Source of the DNA: Spirochaetia bacterium
GTDB lineage: Bacteria > Spirochaetota > Spirochaetia > Treponematales > Treponemataceae
Direction: 5' to 3'
Assembly: GCA_900769975.1 (NCBI GenBank)
Contig: CAAGIR010000038.1
Coordinates: 1 to 25,033, forward strand
DNA length: 25,033 bases
Shown: piece after piece, positions 15,274-22,600 of the stretch
How the letters are laid out: the number at the start of each line of letters is the position of its first letter
How positions within the stretch are numbered: the stretch's first letter is position 1
Notes under the pieces: model-generated
What the model was told of the DNA's origin: nothing
The model's input: only the letters and a program-made list of their open reading frames with translations
Databases searched by the model: none
Position numbers and translations under genes: made by a program

Positions 15274-16098
15274 ATGTTAAAACTTAATCCGATTAAATCT
15301 GAAAAAATCTGGGGATATGAACTTTGGATAGCATCAACTCACGCAAACGGTTGTCAAAAAGAATTTCTGGAAGCTATAAAAGGTGAATATCCGCTTCTTG
15401 TAAAAATTATTCAGGCAGATGATACGCTTTCAATTCAAGTTCATCCTGATGATGCTTTTGCGGAAAAACTTGAAGGAAAAGGAAATTGCGGAAAAACAGA
15501 ATGTTGGTATGTTCTGGATGCAAAACCCGAGGCAAAACTTGTTTATGGAATAAAAGAAGGATATTCTAACGAAGTCCTTGCAAAGGCAATTCAGGAAAAT
15601 TCTCTTGAGCAGTATCTGGAATTTGTAAATGTAAAAAAAGGTGATTTTATTTACATTCCTGCAGGAACAGTTCACGCAATCGGTGCGGGGCTTCGTCTTC
15701 TTGAAGTACAGCAGTCTTGTGATTTAACTTACCGCCTTTATGACTGGGGACGTGGACGAGAAGTTCATATAGAAAAAGGGCTTGCCGTTATTAAACGTGA
15801 TGATATGATTCCTGTAAAGCCGTTTGACAAACATTTTGAATGTGATTATTTTTCTCTTGATGAAATTGATGTAAATGGTGGCTGGAGCATGATGTGTCCC
15901 GACTCAAAAGAACCAAAAGAACCAAAAGGAACACAACTTTTATATATTCTATCTTCACAAAAAGCAGTTATCAGAACTTCAGATGATAAAGCAGGGCAGC
16001 CTGTTTTGGATGAAGAAATATATGCCGTTCTTCCTGGAGAAAAAGTTACCGTTGAAGGTCATGCAAAAATAATGAGAATAAAATGTTGTGAGGAATAA
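15274..16098 (+). CDS. manA: Mannose-6-phosphate isomerase, class I short form
   Basis: A 274-residue zinc enzyme that interconverts mannose-6-phosphate and fructose-6-phosphate. It has the compact length of Gram-positive-type ManA rather than the longer enteric form. Metal and active-site residues: Gln55 and His57 in SIQVHPDD, Glu76 in GKTECWYVLDA, His134 in IPAGTVHAIGAG, and Arg154 in TYRLYDWGR. The N-terminus KIWGYELW is typical. The ribosome site is weak (GATGGGAAAAATAAA before the ATG). TATAAA at 15251-15256 could be a -10 but its -35 is poor. A short in-frame tandem repeat (KEPKEPKG, near 15910) lies in a loop of the C-terminal part. The next gene starts on the base after the manA stop. 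Confidence 0.95.
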   Translation: MLKLNPIKSEKIWGYELWIASTHANGCQKEFLEAIKGEYPLLVKIIQADDTLSIQVHPDDAFAEKLEGKGNCGKTECWYVLDAKPEAKLVYGIKEGYSNEVLAKAIQENSLEQYLEFVNVKKGDFIYIPAGTVHAIGAGLRLLEVQQSCDLTYRLYDWGRGREVHIEKGLAVIKRDDMIPVKPFDKHFECDYFSLDEIDVNGGWSMMCPDSKEPKEPKGTQLLYILSSQKAVIRTSDDKAGQPVLDEEIYAVLPGEKVTVEGHAKIMRIKCCEE

Positions 16099-16641
16099 AT
16101 GGTTTCATTTGCATTTTTACTGTTACCTGTTTGTCTTGTGTGGTATTGTTTCTATCTTAAAAAAGCAAGAATTACTCCTGCAATTATTCTAGGCGTAATA
16201 GCTTCTGTGCTGTTGAGCCTTTTTCTTGCAGTTTTTACATTTTCGCACAGAATACCGCCGTACAATTTTGCAAAAAACTTTATTTATTTATCATTAACGC
16301 AAACTGTTCTGCCTTCTGTTATTCTGTTTTTGTTATATGCAATAATTTCAAGAGATGATTTGTCTGTAAAAGCCGAAGCATTTTTTCCTTTGGAATTATC
16401 GTTTTTTTCTATTTATTTACCATATATAATAATTACAACTTCAGACGGAAGGTATAATTTCTTTCAGATTTTTATAAAACCAGTTTTATTTCTTGTGATG
16501 ATTTTTCTTGCTTCGTTTTCCATTAAGAAGATTTCTGCATATTTTATTTCAAAAAAGATTGTTGTCGCAGTTTTATTTATAATCTTGTTTTTTATATCAT
16601 TATTAATCCCGCCGCTTTTTGAAACAATTTATATAATGTAA
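16099..16641 (+). CDS. Multipass inner-membrane protein of unknown function
   Basis: A 180-residue, very hydrophobic protein, not recognised as a known family. Likely membrane helices: about 2-18, 26-48, 62-82, 94-112, 124-142 and 153-172. The N-terminus runs straight into the first helix with no cleavable signal. The ATG directly follows the manA stop codon (TAA then ATG), with GTTGTGAGGAATAA upstream providing GAGG as ribosome site, so translation is probably coupled to manA and the two share a transcript. No motif suggests a transporter or enzyme role. Bases 16642-16756 after it are A/T-rich without an obvious terminator. Confidence 0.75.
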   Translation: MVSFAFLLLPVCLVWYCFYLKKARITPAIILGVIASVLLSLFLAVFTFSHRIPPYNFAKNFIYLSLTQTVLPSVILFLLYAIISRDDLSVKAEAFFPLELSFFSIYLPYIIITTSDGRYNFFQIFIKPVLFLVMIFLASFSIKKISAYFISKKIVVAVLFIILFFISLLIPPLFETIYIM

Positions 16642-16756
16642 AGAAATATAAAAAAAATGTAAAAAAGTTGAGAATAATTTTAATAATCATTGTGAAAATG
16701 CAGAATTGTAATAAAAACAAAAAGATTACAAAGAAGACATAAAGACGTAAAAAATC

Positions 16757-16785
16757 TTGAAAAAATCTTAAAAATCGCTTATCAT
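16757..16785 (+). promoter_or_regulatory. Housekeeping promoter of fba
   Basis: TTGAAA (16757-16762), a 17-base spacer and TATCAT (16780-16785). Expected transcription start is about 16792, giving a leader of some 37 bases that contains the ribosome site AAGGAAG just before the ATG at 16829. Unlike cheA or deoD, this gene has a normal leader. Confidence 0.55.
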
Positions 16786-16828
16786 ATATGTATAAATTAT
16801 TCGGGATTTCTCGAAAAAGGAAGTTATA

Positions 16829-17833
16829 ATGGCAAATATCAGTTACAAAGAACTTGGTCTTGTAAACACAAAAGATATGTTTGCAAAGGCTATCAAAGGT
16901 GGATATGCAATTCCAGCTTACAATTTTAATAACATGGAACAGATGCAGGCAATTATTCAGGCTGCAGTAGAAACAAAATCTCCAGTTATTTTACAGGTTT
17001 CAAAAGGTGCACGTGCTTATGCAGATAAATTCATTTTGCGCAATATGGCTCGTGGTGCTGTAGAATATGCAGAAGAACTCGGATGCAAAGTTCCTATCGT
17101 TCTTCATTTGGATCATGGTCCAAATTTTGAAGTTGCAAAAGATTGTATCGATAACGGTTTTTCATCTGTTATGATTGACGGTTCTGCACTTCCTTATGAT
17201 GAAAACGTAGCTCTTACAAAAAAAGTTGTTGAATATGCTCATGCACACGATGTTACAGTAGAAGCAGAACTTGGTGTACTTGGTGGTGTAGAAGACGATG
17301 TTGCTGCAGAAGAATCAAAATATACAAAACCAGAAGAAGTTGTAGACTTTACTTCAAAAACAGGATGTGACTCTCTTGCAATTTCAATCGGAACATCACA
17401 CGGACGCTGTAAATTTACACCAGCTCAGTGTACACGTACAGCAGATGGAATCTTAGTTCCACCTCCATTAGCTTTTAATGTACTTGAAGCAATTGAAAAA
17501 GAACTTCCAGGTTTCCCAATCGTTTTGCATGGTTCTTCTTCTGTACCTATCGAATATGTTCGCATTATCGAAAAATTTGGTGGAAAAATTCCAGATTCTG
17601 TTGGTATTCCAGAAGAACAGCTTCGTAAAGCAGCTAAATCTGCTGTATGTAAAATTAATATTGACTCTGATGGTCGTCTTGCAATGACTGCCGCAATCCG
17701 TCAGTATCTTGCTGAACATCCTGGTGATTTTGACCCTCGTCAGTATCTTGCACCTGCACGTGATGAACTTAAGAAAATGTATATGCACAAAAATATTGAA
17801 GTTCTGGGTTCTGCAGGACACGCTTTAGACTAG
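16829..17833 (+). CDS. fba: Class II fructose-1,6-bisphosphate aldolase
   Basis: A 334-residue zinc-dependent aldolase of glycolysis, cleaving fructose-1,6-bisphosphate to glyceraldehyde-3-phosphate and dihydroxyacetone phosphate. Visible motifs: YNFNNMEQMQAI near the N-terminus; catalytic Asp95 and zinc ligand His96 in LHLDHGPNFE; SVMIDGSALPYDENV (114-128); zinc ligand His191 in IGTSHGRCKF; and His234 in VLHGSSSVP with the phosphate-binding loop. Length and motifs fit the long class II form used by many anaerobes. A strong ribosome site (AAGGAAG) precedes the start. Codon use favours a small set of codons compared with its neighbours, consistent with high expression. It has its own promoter and terminator and lies immediately before the flaA-like genes, an order I recall from Treponema pallidum. 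Confidence 0.97.
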   Translation: MANISYKELGLVNTKDMFAKAIKGGYAIPAYNFNNMEQMQAIIQAAVETKSPVILQVSKGARAYADKFILRNMARGAVEYAEELGCKVPIVLHLDHGPNFEVAKDCIDNGFSSVMIDGSALPYDENVALTKKVVEYAHAHDVTVEAELGVLGGVEDDVAAEESKYTKPEEVVDFTSKTGCDSLAISIGTSHGRCKFTPAQCTRTADGILVPPPLAFNVLEAIEKELPGFPIVLHGSSSVPIEYVRIIEKFGGKIPDSVGIPEEQLRKAAKSAVCKINIDSDGRLAMTAAIRQYLAEHPGDFDPRQYLAPARDELKKMYMHKNIEVLGSAGHALD

Positions 17834-17855
17834 TCTAAAACCATTTTGAAAAATC

Positions 17856-17899
17856 AAATCAGGCTTTTCATTTTTTATGTGAGAGCCTGATTTTTTTTT
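17856..17899 (+). terminator. Rho-independent terminator of fba
   Basis: A 10-bp perfect stem AAATCAGGCT (17856-17865) / AGCCTGATTT (17884-17893) with an 18-base loop runs into nine T (17891-17899). It lies 22 bases after the fba stop and separates fba from the flaA promoters. Confidence 0.88.
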
Positions 17900-17930
17900 A
17901 AATTTTTCCATATTTTATTGTTATTTTGGT

Positions 17931-17959
17931 TTGACAAAGAATAATATAGGAAATATAAT
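17931..17959 (+). promoter_or_regulatory. Perfect consensus sigma-70 promoter upstream of flaA
   Basis: TTGACA (17931-17936), exactly 17 bases, then TATAAT (17954-17959): a full match to both hexamers at ideal spacing. A second TTGACA overlaps its end (17959-17964). Transcription should start near 17966, about 80 bases before the flaA ATG. Confidence 0.85.
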
Positions 17960-17969
17960 TGACAAAAGT

Positions 17970-17996
17970 TATATTTTTGAATAATTGTGCCGATAT
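17970..17996 (+). promoter_or_regulatory. Sigma-28 (FliA)-like promoter of flaA
   Basis: GCCGATAT (17989-17996), followed by TTAAA, matches the FliA -10 GCCGATAA in seven of eight positions. TATA (17970-17973) stands 15 bases upstream in the place of the TAAA -35. The element is 51 bases before the flaA ATG, exactly as far as the matching element before the giant lipoprotein gene. It lies downstream of a full sigma-70 promoter, so flaA may have two promoters. Confidence 0.5.
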
Positions 17997-18047
17997 TTAA
18001 AATGTAAAAATTTTTAATATTGGAATAAAAGATTCAAGGAGTTTTGC

Positions 18048-18806
18048 ATGAAAAGGGGACTTACAGTCTTAGTTAGTCTTGCATTTACTTTTGTAATTGG
18101 TTTGCCTTTGTTTGCACAGCCAAGTTCTAAAAGTATTGAGACATTTTTGATGGATGATTTTGATTCTGCAGGTGAGCAGAATTATATGTATGATGGAAAA
18201 CCATATAGCTGGGATTGGACAGTTAATTCAAGCCGTTTTGTGGCTGAAGGTTATCCAAAAACAGGTTATTATGAAGGCGTTCCAAATTCATTAAAACAGT
18301 TGTTAAAAGGAACTGAAAAAAACTTTAAGGTATTTGGTGTAAAAACTGCTTTCAACAGAAAAGGTGATAACTGGTTTGAAGTTTATCCTACAAAAGATGA
18401 TAAAGCATTTGAAATTCCTTTTGTTGGAACAGTTACTGCTATAGATTTCTGGGTTTGGGGAGCAAATTATAATTACTATCTTGAATTGATGGTTCGTGAT
18501 ACAAGAGGTGTTGTTCATGTATTGCCAGCTGGAAGTCTTGCATTTAGTGGCTGGAAAAATATTATTGTAAAAGTCCCTGGCTGGATTCAACAGCATTCAC
18601 AGTTGCGTTCTGGACCTGCTAATATGACTTTTGTAGGTTTTAGAATAAGATCAGATGCAGAAGAATATGTTGACGATTATGTAATTTTCTTTGATCAGAT
18701 TAAATATACTACAAATTCTCTGTCATTTATTTATGATGGTTATGAATTAAAAGATATCCAATTCGACGATAACGAAGATTCTGATGAAGTGTCGGAGGCA
18801 GAATAG
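18048..18806 (+). CDS. flaA: FlaA-type flagellar filament outer-layer (sheath) protein, first copy
   Basis: A 252-residue exported protein. Signal peptide about 1-23, cleaved after LPLFA. The mature part has the FlaA pattern of aromatic-rich strands, with a core block TAIDFWVWGANYNYYLELMV followed by LAFSGWKN, and an acidic tail (DDNEDSDEVSEAE). FlaA forms the sheath around the FlaB core of the spirochaete periplasmic flagellum. A second, related gene starts two bases after its stop codon. Ribosome site AAGGAG, eight bases before the ATG. Two promoters are apparent upstream (consensus sigma-70 and sigma-28-like). It is smaller than T. pallidum FlaA as I recall it (about 350 residues), so assignment to FlaA1 or FlaA2 type is open. 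Confidence 0.85.
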   Translation: MKRGLTVLVSLAFTFVIGLPLFAQPSSKSIETFLMDDFDSAGEQNYMYDGKPYSWDWTVNSSRFVAEGYPKTGYYEGVPNSLKQLLKGTEKNFKVFGVKTAFNRKGDNWFEVYPTKDDKAFEIPFVGTVTAIDFWVWGANYNYYLELMVRDTRGVVHVLPAGSLAFSGWKNIIVKVPGWIQQHSQLRSGPANMTFVGFRIRSDAEEYVDDYVIFFDQIKYTTNSLSFIYDGYELKDIQFDDNEDSDEVSEAE

Positions 18807-18807
18807 A

Positions 18808-19530
18808 ATGAAAAAACTTTTATCTTTAAGTATTCTTGCAATTTTTGCAACAGGTTTTATTTTTGCACAGACTTCAAGTCTTCAAGAACCAAATCCCGAA
18901 AATGTTGGTGCTGATTCGGCAATGGCTTCTTTGCGAGAAGTTTCTTTAGACAAATTTGAACGTGAAGGTTCTTGGAAAGTTCATATTTCTTCTGATGACG
19001 GAACAATTTCTGCACGTCTTTTTGAAGGTGCTCCGTCAATGAAAGAGCCTTTGCCAGAAGATGAAGGAAAAGAAAACGAAGATGTAATGGTTTACGGTGT
19101 TCGTGTTGATTTCTTTAAACGTGGTAAAAACTCTTTTACTATTAAATCTGCAAGACCTATTCCAATTGAAGGAACTACAAAAACTATTTCTGTTTGGGTT
19201 TGTGGTCGTAATCAGTCACATGATATGTATGTTTTAGTTCAGGATTATTTTGGAAGCAATTTTGAATTATATCTTGGAAATCTTGGATTTAGTGGTTGGA
19301 AAAAACTTACTTGTGTAGTTCCTCCTAGTCCAGATGGAGAACATGGAATTGTTCAGAGCAGTGCATATTATGGTGATAAACCTGGCTTAAAAGTTTTGGG
19401 ATTCAGAGTAGATTGTAATCCTATGCAAGCTCGCGGTTCATATTATATGTACCTTGATGACCTTCGTGCTGTTACAGATCTTTACGATATGGAAAATCAC
19501 GATGAAGATGATATGCTGGATAACTGGTAA
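18808..19530 (+). CDS. flaA: FlaA-type flagellar filament outer-layer protein, second copy
   Basis: A 240-residue exported paralogue of the preceding protein. Signal peptide about 1-20 (MKKLLSLSILAIFATGFIFA). The shared core is TISVWVCGRNQSHDMYVLVQ followed by LGFSGWKKL, aligning with the first copy's WVWG and FSGWK positions; the tail is also acidic (ENHDEDDMLDNW). I chose ATG 18808 because it begins the signal peptide and has GGAGG nine bases upstream, inside the end of the first gene; the frame is open back to 18784 without a reason to start there. It is translated from the same mRNA as the first copy and is followed by a strong terminator. The two proteins probably co-assemble in the flagellar sheath. 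Confidence 0.85.
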   Translation: MKKLLSLSILAIFATGFIFAQTSSLQEPNPENVGADSAMASLREVSLDKFEREGSWKVHISSDDGTISARLFEGAPSMKEPLPEDEGKENEDVMVYGVRVDFFKRGKNSFTIKSARPIPIEGTTKTISVWVCGRNQSHDMYVLVQDYFGSNFELYLGNLGFSGWKKLTCVVPPSPDGEHGIVQSSAYYGDKPGLKVLGFRVDCNPMQARGSYYMYLDDLRAVTDLYDMENHDEDDMLDNW

Positions 19531-19551
19531 TCTTTTTTAATGCAAACATTT

Positions 19552-19600
19552 AAAGCCTTGCAGGTTGTTGCTTGAATTACAATCTGCAAGGCTTTTTTTT
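19552..19600 (+). terminator. Rho-independent terminator of the flaA operon
   Basis: A perfect 12-bp stem AAAGCCTTGCAG (19552-19563) / CTGCAAGGCTTT (19584-19595) with a 20-base loop runs into a T tract through about 19601. It begins 21 bases after the second flaA-like stop codon. Confidence 0.93.
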
Positions 19601-19637
19601 TGGGTGAGTGAAAAGTTAATTTTTTTGTGTAATTTGT

Positions 19638-19645
19638 GCCGATAA
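19638..19645 (+). promoter_or_regulatory. Sigma-28 (FliA)-like -10 of the giant lipoprotein gene
   Basis: GCCGATAA is a perfect match to the FliA -10 and is followed by TTAAATGTGAAAAA, closely resembling the flaA upstream region (TTAAAATGTAAAAA). A good TAAA -35 at 15-16 bases is not present (ATTT at 15), which weakens the assignment. It lies 51 bases before the ATG and just after the flaA terminator. Confidence 0.5.
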
Positions 19646-19696
19646 TTAAATGTGAAAAATTGTAAAAAAATAAAATACAATACGGGAGATCCGTTT

Positions 19697-22600
19697 ATGA
19701 AGAAGGTTAGTCTTTTTTTATTCATTTTTCTGTTCATTTTTTGTAGTTGTGATATAGGATTGGGAAATGCTGTAGATTTGGAAGCACCTGAAATTACAAT
19801 AACATCTCCAAAAGACAGTGCAAATGTTCATAAAAATATTATTTTACGAGGGATATGTAAAGATAATATAAAAGTAAAGGAAGTAGAGATTGTCGAACAA
19901 AAGAATGATAATTCTTTGGTTCGACGTGGCTATGGTGTAATTGAAGGTGATGAATGGAGTTGTGAAGTAAATCTAGATGAAGGCGAATGTTTTTTAATCT
20001 GTACGGCAAAAGATGAAGCAGGAAATTCTTCTCCAAAGTCAAAAGCGGTAATTACATTAACTGTAGACGAAACAGCTGCTCAAGCACAGGATTGGTATAT
20101 TGATAGAGGAAAAAATATCCAAGTTCCATTTTATACAAAAGAAGAACTCGAAGAAGTGGATTGTAATTTGGTATTGAACAAATTTGTCCCACAAAATGAA
20201 CAGTTTAGTATAAGCGGTACAGTTTATGATGCTATAAGTGTAGCAAAAGTGGTATTAAAACTTTATGAAGATAATGAAGAAACTCCTTTTATTACAAAAT
20301 CTATTGATTCTGAAACGATAACGAGTGGGTCTATTTATTCTCCAAGTATAAGTTTTACTCATAATGAACTTATTAATATACGTCCTTCCTTATCTAGTGG
20401 AAAACATTATTTGCGTGCAAGTTATGAAGTGTATGACGATGCAGGAAACAGTTCAGAAGGAAATGTAGGTTATTTATTGTGGTATCCTGAAAGCGATTCA
20501 CCTGGAATTGAACAGGATAATGTTGAAGACGAATATTTAATTATGAATGTGGGAAGTATAATTCCTGTTTATTTTTATGATGATGATTTAATTAGCGAAG
20601 TAAGATATGCATTAATCACAGAAGATGAAAAAAATCAGAAAGGAATATCCATAGAAAATATGATGGATTATGTGGGAGAGCCTGATAAAGATTTGCAAAG
20701 CGGACTTACAGAATATCCTGTGCAGATAAAAACTACAACTATTGAAAATGGTGTAGAAAATGCTTTGACAAGTGGAACATATTATATCCTTTTGTATATT
20801 AAAGATGTAAATAATAAGGAAAAAAAGCGGTTCATAACAGTATCCTTGCGAGATGTAAAAAATCCTGTAATAAGAATTATTTCTCCTAAGGAAAATGAAA
20901 AACCTGATATGATAGAAGACGAAAATTCTGTGGCAAATAGTTTTAAAATTAATGGTGTGGTAACTGATTCAACTGGCTGTAAATATGTAAAAGTTGCGTT
21001 TATCCCAGAAAGTGAAAATGGGGAATATAAAACTTCTTTGGAAAAACAAGCACGTGCAAAAGAACTTTTGAACAATGCTGAAAGTAAAGATAATGAATTT
21101 GTAAGAGAGTATGTTTTTGAATCTACTAAACCAAAGCCAAATTCTGACGGAATGATTGAAGAAGAGTTTGATTTTACCTTTAATTTGCTTGATGATTTTC
21201 CAAGTGATAAAAATAAATCAAAATTCTTTATGTTTGTTGTAGAAGATTTGGATGGTAATCAAGTATTCAAACAGTGGATTGTAGGTGCAGATTCTGATAA
21301 GCCAGAATTTAAATTTGTTACGCCAAATGATATGTCGGTTATTGATTATTATAACAGTGATTTAACATTTATATTTAAAGCTGTAAAAAGTTCTGGACTT
21401 GGAATACAAGAAGATTCTTACAAAGTAACACGTGAAGGTGAAAAAAACTGTGTGTATACTTTTGAAAACGGTAAATTACAATGGCAAGATGATAAAAAAG
21501 AGTACATAAAACTGACAATTCCAAAATCTGAGCTGGAGGACTGGGCAGAAGGCAGAAATGGATTTAATAAAGATTCTGCTCCTATATTTAGTTTTAGATG
21601 TGAAGATATTTTGGGAAATGAAGGTTCTGCTAGAATGACCATAGTTTTGAGTCCTTTACCTGCTCTAGAAAGTATAACCGCCGATCAGCGAAGCGGAATA
21701 TATGGTGCAGGAACAGAACTTTCGTTCCAAGCAAAATTCTCTGATTCTGTAAGAGTTACTGGAAAACCAAAATTAAAACTGGCAGGTATAAAAAACGATT
21801 CAATTTCTGGTGACGTATACGCAGTTTGTGAATCAAGTGATTTGTCTGACACATTAACGTTTACATATAACACACGCATTGGAGATTATTGTGAAAACGG
21901 CGTATATATTTATGTGGCAGACGATTGCATAAATCTGAATGGTGGAAAAATAGAAACAGGAACTCAAGGAAATGGTGATGCTTCTATTTCTTTTGTTTCA
22001 GGTCAAAATTTCTGGGATTCTACAGATTCAAAAATAAAAAAAGAAATTCAAATAGATGGTATAAGTCCTTATCTAAAAAAACTTGCTATAAAGGTAAATG
22101 ATACAGTTATAGACAACAACGTTTATTATGCTAATGCTAATACAAATATTTTTGTGACTGTAACATTTAGCGAAAGCGTTTCTGTAAGCGGAAATGTTAA
22201 TCTATTGGCACAAATAGGTAGTGGTGAAAGTAAAATACACTTTACTCAATATTCTATGAATGCGATTGGTGATGAAATTACATATCTGTATACCGTAGAA
22301 TCAGATAAAAACGGAGAATTAACTTTTGCAGGATTTAGCGATACAACTGGTTTAAAAGATAAAGCAGGAAATACATTAGCAGAATATGATAATAAAAAAA
22401 TCAATATAGTTTTAGATACAATAAAACCTAATAAGCCTTCCATTAAAGATGCATCTTCTGAAAATTATGGAAATTATCTTTCTTCTGGGGTTTATAATAA
22501 ACCTCCAAAATTTACTGTAAGTACAAGTGATTTGGATATAGCAAAAACAGAAGTTTCTATTGATAACGGACAGTCGTGGATTGATTTGTCTAAAAATGAG

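Noticed and set aside
15900..15935. Tandem 9-base repeats in manA (Lys-Glu-Pro units) as a contingency locus
   Set aside because: The unit length is a multiple of three and copies are few and imperfect, so slippage would not switch the gene; probably a surface loop.
19652..19696. GTG at 19652 as start of the giant lipoprotein
   Set aside because: No ribosome site, it lies directly downstream of the GCCGATAA motif near the expected transcription start, and the lipoprotein signal peptide begins at ATG 19697 with a GGGAG site.
20782..21075. Minus-strand open frames inside the lipoprotein, malQ, che and other genes
   Set aside because: They are antisense frames kept open by codon bias, without ribosome sites, promoters or recognisable protein motifs.
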